Shown: positions 43,403 through 50,279 of the stretch, one piece after another
Layout: each line of letters opens with the position of its first letter
Numbering within the stretch: position 1 is the first letter of the stretch
DNA from: Pseudomonas sp. KUIN-1
GTDB lineage: Bacteria > Pseudomonadota > Gammaproteobacteria > Pseudomonadales > Pseudomonadaceae
Reading direction: 5' to 3'
NCBI RefSeq assembly: GCF_009176725.1
Contig: NZ_AP020337.1
Span: 2,046,001 to 2,110,000, forward strand
Length of the DNA: 64,000 nt
The notes under the pieces: generated by a model
Database searches by the model: none
Seen by the model: the letters and a program-made list of their open reading frames with translations, nothing else
Told to the model about the DNA's origin: nothing
Program-made: the position numbers and the translations under genes

Positions 43403-44890
43403 ATGTCTACCGTCTTACAATCTGCTCTGTCATCAGAACTAGATGAACAAATTACGTTTCATAAACGGCCTTCTTTCAATACCTACACGGGTACGTCAGG
43501 CGACGACGCACTTGCCGGTACGTATTGGGACGATCACCTGCTCGGCGGCGCCGGGGATGACACCCTGGATGGACATAGTGGCAGCGACACATTGATAGGC
43601 GGCGCTGGGGTAGATACCCTCACCGGCGGAGAAACCTACGGATACGGGGTGAAATTCGTGTTCACGTCGCTTACCGATAGTTACGCCAACGCCCAAGGCT
43701 CCCACTCGGACCTGATTACCAGCTTCAGCGAATACGACGTATTGGACCTGACCACCCTGCACTTGGAGCGGATCGGTAACGGCCATAATGGCGACCTGGC
43801 CGTAAGCTATGACGCGGCCTCGGATATCACCTACCTGCGCTCGCTGGACAAAGACGCCAGCGGTAATTTCTTCGAGGTACGCCTGGCGGGCGATTATCAA
43901 GGCAAGCTAAGCACCTCCAACTTTGTACTGCGTAATGACGGCACGGCCGGCAACGACACGCTCTATAGCCTCAGCACCAAGCAATACGTGCTCAATGGCC
44001 TGGACGGCGACGATACGCTGTATGCCGGGAAAACCGGCAGTGTACTGGACGGTGGCGCCGGTGCTGATCACCTGATCGGCAATACCAACGCCGAAACCTT
44101 CCTCTATCACCAGATCAGCGACAGTTTCGTCAATGACGCCTCGGGTGTGGCCAGCGTTGACCTTATCAGCGATTTCAACCTGTTCCGTGGGGATGTATTG
44201 GACGTTTCCGCGCTAGGCTTCACTGGCCTGGGCGATGGCTATGACGGCACGCTGAATTACGCCTATGACAAGACCCTTGGGCATATCGTGGTGCAGTCTT
44301 TCGAAGCTGATGCCCAGGGCAACCGCTTCGAAGTGTATATCGACCAGTCCAACCGCCACGGTAGCATTGCTTACCAAGATGCCGATGGTTTTATCTTCGC
44401 CGGTGACAACAGCCATGACGATGCAGACCAGACCCTGACCGGGAAGCCGGGTTGGGATTCGCTGCACACGCAAGACGCGGGCGGTGTTCTGATTGGTGGC
44501 GGCGCGGGCGATGCGCTGACAGGCGGTTCAGGGGTAGATACCTTCCGCTATCTGGACAGCAGCGACAGCGTCCATGGCGCCGCCGACCTGATCAAAAACT
44601 TCGATGTAGCCCACGACAAGATTGACGTGGCCGCCCTCGGCTACACGGGCCTCGGTGACGGCACCAACGGCACCTTGAAGCTGGTCTACGACAAGGAGCT
44701 CCACCACACCTACCTCAAGGATTACGACTTGAACGCCGACGGTCAACGCTTTGAGATCGGTTTGGTCGGTACCTTCACTAAGACCTTCACAGCAGACAAC
44801 CTGATCGTTGCAGGCACCGTTTCAACAGCCGAGCACGCTACCGTTGAATTGGTAGGCGTTGCGCCAGCAGATAACCATCTGGTGGGATAG
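43403..44890 (+). CDS. Calcium-binding protein made of alginate-epimerase-type R-modules
   Basis: A 495-residue acidic protein. Residues about 28-75 have nonapeptide Ca2+ repeats (GTSGDDALAG, LGGAGDDTLDG, LIGGAGVDTLTGG). Three long units then repeat, each with (V)DLIxxF...D.LDV..LGFTGLGDGYDGTL and a segment ADAQGNRFEVYID. These match the R-modules of AlgE-type mannuronan C5-epimerases (also found in PsmE of P. syringae), but no catalytic A-module (parallel beta-helix with DPHE) is present. No signal peptide is seen, so type I secretion via the C-terminus is likely. It may bind alginate. It was inserted into rulB and precedes an IS5 element. Confidence 0.8.
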   Translation: MSTVLQSALSSELDEQITFHKRPSFNTYTGTSGDDALAGTYWDDHLLGGAGDDTLDGHSGSDTLIGGAGVDTLTGGETYGYGVKFVFTSLTDSYANAQGSHSDLITSFSEYDVLDLTTLHLERIGNGHNGDLAVSYDAASDITYLRSLDKDASGNFFEVRLAGDYQGKLSTSNFVLRNDGTAGNDTLYSLSTKQYVLNGLDGDDTLYAGKTGSVLDGGAGADHLIGNTNAETFLYHQISDSFVNDASGVASVDLISDFNLFRGDVLDVSALGFTGLGDGYDGTLNYAYDKTLGHIVVQSFEADAQGNRFEVYIDQSNRHGSIAYQDADGFIFAGDNSHDDADQTLTGKPGWDSLHTQDAGGVLIGGGAGDALTGGSGVDTFRYLDSSDSVHGAADLIKNFDVAHDKIDVAALGYTGLGDGTNGTLKLVYDKELHHTYLKDYDLNADGQRFEIGLVGTFTKTFTADNLIVAGTVSTAEHATVELVGVAPADNHLVG

Positions 44891-44997
44891 TGCAATAATC
44901 CACACTGGCTGATCGTCGAGATGTTAGTGAATCGCGGCGAGCTCAGCCAGTGTCTCTTGGACAGGCACTGATACGTGGCTTCTCGGCCAATGACAAA

Positions 44998-45030
44998 GAG
45001 CCCGGTAGCCTTCATGGACCACCGGGCTGT
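44998..45030 (+). terminator. Possible terminator hairpin after the R-module gene
   Basis: Stem AGCCCGGT/ACCGGGCT about 110 bp past the stop. There is no T run, so termination is uncertain. Confidence 0.35.
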
Positions 45031-45054
45031 CTGGATCAGACCTGCATGATCTAA

Positions 45055-46248
45055 GGAAACTCTGAAAAAGACTTCCTAATTTGGCAAAATCTCCGGACAC
45101 CAGTCGCCGAGCTTTTCGATGATGAAACAGATGACCTTCGCCGACGCCGAATACGCCGGCAAGCGCAAGCGGACCCGTAAGGAATTGTTCCTGATCGAGA
45201 TGGATCAGGTGGTGCCCTGGAAAGGTTTGATTGCCCTGATTGAGCCCTATTATCCAAAAGGAGAAGGTGGCCGTCCCGCCTACCCACTGATGGCGATGCT
45301 GCGTGTTCATCTGATGCAGAACTGGTTCGGCTACAGCGATCCGGCGATGGAAGAAGCACTGTATGAGACGACCATCCTGCGTCAGTTTTCAGGCCTGAGC
45401 CTGGAGCGCATTCCAGACGAAACCACCATTCTCAACTTCCGTCGTCTGCTGGAAAAGCACGAGTTGGCGACTGGAATTCTCGGCGTAATTAATGGTTATC
45501 TGGGCGACCGTGGCTTGTCGTTGCGTCAAGGCACCATCGTCGATGCCACGCTGATTCACGCGCCCAGTTCGACCAAGAACAAAGATGGCAAACGCGACCC
45601 TGAGATGCATCAAACCAAGAAAGGTAACCAGTACTATTTCGGCGCCAAGGCTCACATCGGCGCCGACGACGAGTCAGGCCTGGTGCACAGCGTGGTAGTA
45701 ACAGCGGCCAATGTGGCAGACGTCACGCAGGTTGCCAAACTGCTGCACGGCGAGGAAAACGTAGTCTGCGCCGACGCAGGTTACACCGGGGTAGAGAAGC
45801 GCGAAGAACATACTGGGCGCAAGGTCATTTGGCAGATTGCCGCCCGCCGTAGCACTTACAAAAAACACGGGAAACGCAATGTTTTGTACAAGGCGATCCG
45901 CAAAATCGAGAAGGCCAAGGCCCAGGTTCGCGCCAAGGTCGAGCATCCGTTTCGGGTAATCAAACGCCAGTTTGGCTATGAAAAAGTGCGCTTTCGGGGC
46001 TTGGCCAAGAACACCGCGCAGATGGTGACGTTGTTCGCCCTGTCAAACCTGTGGATGGCCCGCCGACATTTGTTGGCGAGCGCAGGAGAGGTGCGCGTGT
46101 AATGCAGGAAATGGTTACTGCAAAGGGCTTTGCAGCGGCCGAAAGAGCTGAAAAACGAAGAAAATTGAGCAAATTTCGACATGCATCGTTTTTTGAAAAG
46201 TGCTGAGGACTCGGTAGCCGGAAAACATCCGGCTACTTCAGACCTTCC
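45055..46248 (+). mobile_element. IS5-group insertion sequence, 1194 bp
   Basis: The ends are imperfect inverted repeats: left GGAAACTCTGAAAAAG and right (complement) GGAAGGTCTGAAGTAG. Both are flanked by CTAA (45051-45054 and 46249-46252), a 4-bp target duplication typical of the IS5 group. The element carries one intact transposase gene and looks recently inserted. Confidence 0.9.
45119..46102 (+). CDS. IS5 family transposase
   Basis: A 327-residue DDE transposase. Catalytic residues: Asp in TIVDATLIHAP (about 142), Asp in VVCADAGYTG (about 215) and Glu in KVEHPFRVIKRQFGY (about 277) followed by the basic RGLAKN. The N-terminal DUF772-like part (PAYPLMAMLRVHLMQNWFGY) is complete. No frameshift. 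It belongs to the element at 45055-46248. Confidence 0.95.
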   Translation: MMKQMTFADAEYAGKRKRTRKELFLIEMDQVVPWKGLIALIEPYYPKGEGGRPAYPLMAMLRVHLMQNWFGYSDPAMEEALYETTILRQFSGLSLERIPDETTILNFRRLLEKHELATGILGVINGYLGDRGLSLRQGTIVDATLIHAPSSTKNKDGKRDPEMHQTKKGNQYYFGAKAHIGADDESGLVHSVVVTAANVADVTQVAKLLHGEENVVCADAGYTGVEKREEHTGRKVIWQIAARRSTYKKHGKRNVLYKAIRKIEKAKAQVRAKVEHPFRVIKRQFGYEKVRFRGLAKNTAQMVTLFALSNLWMARRHLLASAGEVRV

Positions 46249-46331
46249 CTAACCGGAATATCTATTAATGAATAATTTAACTTGAATATCAGTAGGTTGT
46301 GAGCTGCTAGCAGTTAGTATCATTCATATAT

Positions 46332-46463
46332 AACGACGGCTGTGTGATCGCCCGCAGCTATGATGCGAAAGATCACGTCAAGATGGGCGCGCCTTATTAT
46401 CAGGTCAAGGATTTGTTGAAGCGCAAGGGCATCCTGGCGTTCAGCAGTAACTATGCCCTCTAG
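46332..46463 (+). pseudogene. rulB: rulB (umuC-like) fragment 2
   Basis: The frame reads NDGCVIARSYDAKDHVKMGA, then PYYQVKDLLKRKGILAFSSN and YAL before a stop. This continues exactly where fragment 1 stops (VVLSNN / NDGC) and ends at the position where fragment 3 (YGDMSERV...) should follow. The homology ends at about 46460, where a foreign element begins. Confidence 0.88.
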
Positions 46464-46467
46464 TAAG

Positions 46468-46479
46468 TTAGGTGGAATG
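46468..46479 (+). repeat. Left inverted terminus of the rulB element
   Basis: TTAGGTGGAATG, 8 bp inside the end of rulB fragment 2. It matches the complement of 49530-49541 in 11 of 12 positions. Confidence 0.55.
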
Positions 46480-46522
46480 CTTCTGAGCTACCCTGATTCT
46501 GTCGACGTTCTGGGGGATCGCC

Positions 46523-47450
46523 ATGGCCTCTACAACTGCCTCTTATGAGCACGTGCTTCACCGCTACCCAAGCGTTCAGGAATGGCTGACACTGCTCGAT
46601 AACCTGGGAAGAGCGCCGGCTACTTTGGATGCGTACGGCAGGGGATTGGCGCATTTACTTGCTCCACTGCGAAGCCTCCGGTCTGGAGGCTGAATCCGTC
46701 ACATTTGAGCAAGTAACGCTCTACATCCGTCGGCTACTGCCCGGGCAAGAAAACGCGGTGGCGAATTCGACCTTGCACCAGCGCCTCACCGCGATCCGCC
46801 TGTGGTACGACTACCTGGTCTTTCAGGGGCGTTGCGCACAGAATCCGGTACCTCGCGGCCAGCACGGCCGCTTGTGTCAGGTCCCTGGACATTCAGGCTT
46901 TGTGAGAGGGCTGGTATCTCGCTTGATAAAGCTGCCCGACATCCCCACGGATGAGCAGTGGCGATACTTTCTGAGTATCGCGGCCAGGTCGTCTATTCGT
47001 GATCGGCTTATGCTCTCGTTGGCGTACTGCGGTGCGCTCCGTCGTGCCGAACTGGTGGCCCTGAGAATCGAAGACCTGGATCTCGCCCATCGACTCATTT
47101 CAGTGCGCGCAGAGACGACCAAAGGCCGACGCAGCCGCGTCGTGTGCTACAGCCCGGACATTGCGCCGATGCTTGGAACGCATCTTCATGCGCTTCGTCT
47201 GGCCGGTTGGTCAAAAGGAGCCCTGTTTCGATCCGAGTCTGATCGCAATCGTGGTTTGGCACTCACGCGGTGGACGTGGAGTAAAACGGTAGAAAGATGG
47301 GCCACAGACTCAAATCTGTCCTGCCTTAGCACACACACTTTTCGTCATCTGCGACTCACCCCATTTGGCCCGTGCGGGGTGGAAACTGCATGAATTGACA
47401 GCCTATGCAGGTCACCGGGATCCGAAGACCACTTTGAATTTACTTACAGT
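46523..47450 (+). pseudogene. XerC/D-type tyrosine recombinase, decayed
   Basis: The gene starts MASTTASYEHVLHRYPSVQE. One extra base in CATTTAC near 46650 shifts the frame, after which the core-binding domain and catalytic part follow (first Arg in YCGALRRAELVALR, HxxR in STHTFRHLR). A second extra base in a C run at 47359-47362 shifts it again; the continuation reads THLARAGWKLHELTAYAGHR and DPKTTLNLL, then similarity stops. The catalytic Tyr segment is absent. The protein cannot be active. The hopH1 stop lies just beyond. Confidence 0.85.
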
Positions 47451-47458
47451 AGGTTGTC

Positions 47459-48115
47459 CTATTGATGTGGCCTGTACTTCATGCGCAGAGGCAGACCGTG
47501 TTCAGCACGGATGGAGTTCTCTGACGGTTTTTTTGTAAGTGAATAGCGGTACTTGTCTAATCCAACGGCCCTAAGTTCCTCTTTGCCAGATCCCGTACGT
47601 GGATTATAGCGATCTCCGCCATCCGCTAAGGAACTCCCATTTAACACGTGTCGAGCATGAACGAGCTCATGAGCCAAGGTCGTGATTTTGTCGTCGTTAT
47701 CCATTCCAAGGTGTAACGGTGAGCCATTCTGATTTAAGCGTATGCTTGCTTTGTCTGGTGACCAGCCAATAATCGCATTGCTTCCTTCACCTTTGGTAAA
47801 GGTCCCCTTTCGTGATAGCTGTGATGCAATGTGTCGATTCTCGTTAAAGTTTTCTGGTTCGTACTTTTCCAGTTGCCTCCCGCTCAGAACAGCTTCGGTA
47901 TAACACTGGTTATTTATTTCAATCTCTTTTAGTGTGACTTTTCTATCTTTTTGACTGGCAAGAGTGGATATTTTTCGCAATAGCTTATCGCCAGAGGGGC
48001 CGGCGCTGATATGGTCAAGCGCTTTCTCTGCCTGTTCTTTGAATGTGTGAGCTGCTGTCGGTTCGCTACTGAGGGGGGCGATATAGATGCCTGGGTATCG
48101 AGACGGAGTGATCAT
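47459..48115 (-). CDS. hopH1: Type III effector HopH1, zinc metalloprotease-like
   Basis: A 218-residue protein that I recognise as HopH1. It has the zinc motif HELVH (149-153) and a downstream acidic KEELRAVGLDKY (third ligand candidate Glu179/180), like family M91 (NleD) proteases. The N-terminus (MITPSRYPGIYIAPLSSEPT) is rich in Ser/Pro with few acidic residues, as in type III signals. It is intact, AT-richer than neighbours, and preceded 170 bp upstream by an hrp box. It would be injected into plant cells; its target is unknown to me. It lies inside the element disrupting rulB. Confidence 0.9.
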   Translation of the reverse strand: MITPSRYPGIYIAPLSSEPTAAHTFKEQAEKALDHISAGPSGDKLLRKISTLASQKDRKVTLKEIEINNQCYTEAVLSGRQLEKYEPENFNENRHIASQLSRKGTFTKGEGSNAIIGWSPDKASIRLNQNGSPLHLGMDNDDKITTLAHELVHARHVLNGSSLADGGDRYNPRTGSGKEELRAVGLDKYRYSLTKKPSENSIRAEHGLPLRMKYRPHQ

Positions 48116-48286
48116 GACTATCCTAAGAAGTTAATTGAGCTATATGATCGCTTGAAATTGCAACTATTGGCGCTACCCCAATTGTTGCTGACATGGTTTG
48201 GCAGGGAGTCCAATGGACCATCCAGGATTACCTGAAAATTACACTCCCGTGTGCATACATCTATGTCGTAGATATGTTGCGCTGCT

Positions 48287-48315
48287 TGAGTGGCCCTTGA
48301 GATGGGTTCGGTTCC
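48287..48315 (-). promoter_or_regulatory. hrp box (HrpL-dependent promoter) of hopH1
   Basis: On the minus strand: GGAACC, 16 bases, CCACTCA. This is a full match to the HrpL consensus GGAACC-N15-16-CCACNNA. It reads toward hopH1, whose ATG is about 170 bp downstream. It gives co-expression with the type III system. Confidence 0.92.
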
Positions 48316-48502
48316 ATACAAAGGTAACGTAGTGTGCAATCAGTCGAAAAAGGCATCCTCTGCGTGATGCTAAGGTGGCATTGATGTTGGGGAAACGCTT
48401 TTTTCACGCCTCATCGGCCTCTAAAAACGGGTCCTATGCGACTTTACGACGTGTTTCGTTAATTTCAGGCGCACTTCCCCCCCCTCAGGTCCTCAGATAC
48501 TT

Positions 48503-48530
48503 GGGGGTGAGAGAGAAAACGGACAAAATA
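48503..48530 (+). repeat. Possible Tn3-family terminal repeat
   Basis: The sequence from GGGGGTGAGAGAGAAAAC to GGACAAAATA resembles the Tn21-type terminal repeat (GGGG...CAGAAAACGGAAAATA). It lies 30 bp from the end of the resolvase remnant. No matching second end was found, so this is tentative. Confidence 0.35.
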
Positions 48531-48561
48531 GGGGGGGTGCGGCTGAGAGCGAAATGACACC

Positions 48562-48846
48562 CTAAGCCGCTTCGCGATGCCTGCGCGCAATTTCAGTGAA
48601 GGTGCTTTTGTTGATATCAGGATCTCAGGCGATTCACCTGTAGCTGCGGCAATTGCGTCCATGACTTTTGGGTCAAGCTTGTCGGATTTTGGACGTACTC
48701 CCGCTTGGCTCCCTAGTTTACGTCCTCGAGCACGAGCAGCCGCGAGACCCGATTTGATTCGCTCGCAGATCAGATAACGTTCGAACTCCGCAATGCCGGA
48801 GAGAAACGTCGCCAGCATCCGACCATGCGGGGACGAGAGGTAAGAA
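48562..48846 (-). pseudogene. Serine resolvase C-terminal remnant
   Basis: The minus strand encodes PHGRMLATFLSGIAEFERYL and ICERIKSGLAAARARGRKLG, the helix-E and linker part of a Tn3-type resolvase/invertase. After DAIAA the frame shifts; the helix-turn-helix then reads with two stop codons (RSYR*IA*) and DPDINKSTFTEIARRHREAA to a TAG. The catalytic Ser region is missing. It is dead. Confidence 0.8.
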
Positions 48847-48981
48847 TACGGCGCAAGGGCTGATGCTGCTTGTGCTGATCCGTGGATGGTGCGCGGGCAA
48901 TTGCTGCCGACCATGAAGCTGCCTGGCGACAGCCAGAACCGCCACGTAGCAAAGAGAAGAGGGGAGCGCCCACAGAATTCG

Positions 48982-49027
48982 GGAACATCGTGCGCTAAGC
49001 CTACGGCACCTATGCGCACGATGTTCC
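48982..49027. repeat. Perfect 14-bp inverted repeat
   Basis: GGAACATCGTGCGC (48982-48995) and GCGCACGATGTTCC (49014-49027), separated by 18 bases. It is in the gene-free stretch 48847-49086 inside the rulB element. It could be a recombination site, a folded attC-like site or a MITE end; nothing else in that stretch is recognised. Confidence 0.75.
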
Positions 49028-49086
49028 ATGGCTCCCCATACCCATCAACGCCAGCTACAAAGCCGCCCGGTACTCCATCAGCTGGA

Positions 49087-49485
49087 TTACATATCTGACC
49101 AGCGTCTGGCGTTGAGCGATCTGAGCCGTGCCTCCGTATATTGCGAGTTCCGTTCAGGCGGCTCACGAAAATTTGTTCCTGTATTCCCTGAGTAACTTGT
49201 GCGAGGCGCCAATCCATGCTCGCGACGTATTGCGTTTTCTGACGGATATTCGTCTTCGTACTGCCCGATGCCAACCGTTCGGAGTTCTTCCTCCGCCGCT
49301 CCGCTATCTTCGTCGACATCCGGTCGGCCTCGACTCACTCGGTATTGAGTACCTTGTAACGTTCTGGATGCATGAATAAGTTCATGACCGAGAAAGACGT
49401 AAGCAAGGCTTGGGTCAGGTTGCCCATTGACAGACTGGTCAGCGAGTCTCTGGGGCGTGGTCACAAGACGCCAAAGCATGATGCC
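49087..49485 (-). pseudogene. Second HopH1-like zinc protease effector, C-terminal part
   Basis: About 130 residues in frame from near 49485. It has HELIHASRTLQG (zinc motif) and EEELRTVGIGQYEDEYPSEN then AIRREHGL, closely parallel to HopH1's HELVHARHVLNG and KEELRAVG...PSENSIRAEHGL. So it is a paralogue, possibly the HopAP1 group. The N-terminal half is missing: just upstream comes the element end and rulB sequence on the opposite strand. No hrp box is seen upstream. I call it a remnant. Confidence 0.8.
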
Positions 49486-49529
49486 GCTTATAAAGCTTCA
49501 CTGTCTCTCCGGACCTTTGGTTGATTTTC

Positions 49530-49541
49530 CATTCCACATAA
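49530..49541 (-). repeat. Right inverted terminus of the rulB element
   Basis: On the minus strand it reads TTATGTGGAATG, matching TTAGGTGGAATG of the left terminus. rulB fragment 3 starts immediately after. Confidence 0.55.
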
Positions 49542-49640
49542 ACGGCGACATGAGCCAAAGGGGCATGGCAATAATCGAGTCCATGGTTCCTGCCGTGGAG
49601 GTGTATAGCATCGACGGAGCCTTTACAGATTGGATGGCAT
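49541..49640 (+). pseudogene. rulB: rulB (umuC-like) fragment 3
   Basis: The plus strand reads NGDMSQRGMAIIESMVPAVE then VYSIDGAFTDW, matching UmuC/RulB from ...YALYGDMSERVM to VYSIDEAFADL. In the catalytic motif SIDEAF the Glu is changed to Gly. It continues directly from fragment 2. Similarity stops near 49640, and the remaining 300 residues of RulB are absent. Confidence 0.85.
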
Positions 49641-49806
49641 CCAATTCCTCTCTGAATTGCTCGCGCAGCTCAGGCACTTCAGGAACATTGGCAAAAACGA
49701 GACGATTATTAATTGCTAGATAAAGCCGAGTTTTAGCATCGCTTTTGTGGGTTGCGAGTATTTCCACGGAATCCCGCAGGCGGCATCTGAAATTCCCTAA
49801 AGCCAT
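49641..49806 (-). pseudogene. N-terminal fragment of an unrecognised protein
   Basis: About 55 codons from ATG 49806 ([20 protein letters not shown]...RLYLAINNRLVFANVPEVPE) that run, without a stop, into sequence antisense to rulB. The first part looks like a real protein (regular hydrophobic pattern), the rest is a chance continuation. The original gene seems to have lost its 3' part at the rulB junction. Family unknown. Confidence 0.45.
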
Positions 49807-49951
49807 GGCCTGCGTTCCTCGTCAGTCGACGCGCTGCGCCGGTCCAGCGCTTTTCAGGCCTCACTACAACTGAGAGCAGCAAGACAGCGAATCTTGCTGC
49901 TCTGTCCCATATCTGTCCCATGGAGCGTCCCACGGCCATTTTTTCAGACCC

Positions 49952-50027
49952 CAGAAACCAAAAAACCCCTGAATTCCTTTCAGAATTCAGGGGTTTTGTG
50001 TTGTATCAATATGGCGGTGAAGGAGGG
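49952..50027. repeat. Right attachment repeat (attR) overlapping tRNA-Ser
   Basis: Matches 42410-42484 with few differences and includes the last 16 bases of the tRNA gene (50012-50027) plus the terminator hairpin. It marks the right end of the inserted DNA. Confidence 0.85.
49958..49999. terminator. Terminator of the tRNA-Ser gene
   Basis: Stem CCCCTGAATTC/GAATTCAGGGG with A and T runs on both sides, just past the tRNA 3' end on the minus strand. A near copy is in attL. Confidence 0.8.
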
Positions 50028-50101
50028 ATTCGAACCCTCGATACAATTTCTTGTATACACACTTTCCAGGCGTGCTCCTTAAGCCACTCGGACACCTCAC
50101 C
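50012..50101 (-). tRNA. tRNA-Ser (anticodon GGA)
   Basis: On the minus strand the acceptor GGTGAGG pairs with the 3' CCTTCACC-side, the D-arm has GAGTGGCTTAAGG, the anticodon loop is CTGGAAA, a long variable arm follows (class II), and the T-loop is GGTTCGAATCC. The CCA end is encoded. 90 bases in total. Its 3' end is the integration site of the island. Confidence 0.97.
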
Positions 50102-50279
50102 GTATCTCGACGACAACGTTGTGTCTGCCGAGGCGCGCTAATGTAGTCGAAAGCTTTTCCTAACGCAAAACTTTTTTTCAGATTTTTCATGCGCTTAAGC
50201 AAATAAACTCTGATTCGCCAGTAAAAGGCCCTGGCACGGGATGCGGCCCTTGGGCCAAGGGCCGCTTGTGGTGGTGGCG

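Larger units (their letters stand above)
46461..49540 (+). mobile_element. Integron-like element inserted in rulB
   Basis: About 3.1 kb between rulB fragments 2 and 3. It has short inverted termini (TTAGGTGGAATG at 46468 and the complement of TTATGTGGAATG at 49530-49541). It carries a XerC/D-type integrase (decayed), hopH1, a dead resolvase and an effector remnant. I recall reports of XerC-bearing integron-like elements that insert into rulB in Pseudomonas and can carry effector genes; this fits that class. Exact ends are judged from where rulB similarity stops. Confidence 0.7.

Noticed and set aside
43403..44890. RTX toxin
   Set aside because: It has calcium nonapeptides but no pore-forming, protease, lipase or adenylate cyclase domain; the long repeats match epimerase R-modules better.
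46629..47393. A complete integrase gene starting at 46629
   Set aside because: The frame lacks the normal N-terminus (found in another frame from 46523) and loses the true C-terminus at a C-run frameshift; the catalytic Tyr is missing.
49087..49806. A single 240-codon effector gene interrupted by one in-frame TGA at 49498-49500
   Set aside because: The two frames are in phase, but the 100 bp upstream of the stop reads as rulB on the other strand (GDMS...VYSID), so the join is a chance fusion at an insertion boundary, not one mutated gene.
42639..50027. CRISPR array or plasmid replication origin within the island
   Set aside because: No series of regularly spaced repeats and no iteron or rep gene were found; rulAB is often plasmid-borne in Pseudomonas, but here only fragments remain in the chromosome.
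50243..50265. 23-bp GC palindrome (GCGGCCCTTGG/CCAAGGGCCGC) as an integration site
   Set aside because: It sits just past the SDR stop codon, outside the island repeats, and is more simply a transcription-ending or REP-like hairpin; it lacks a T run so I did not call it a terminator.
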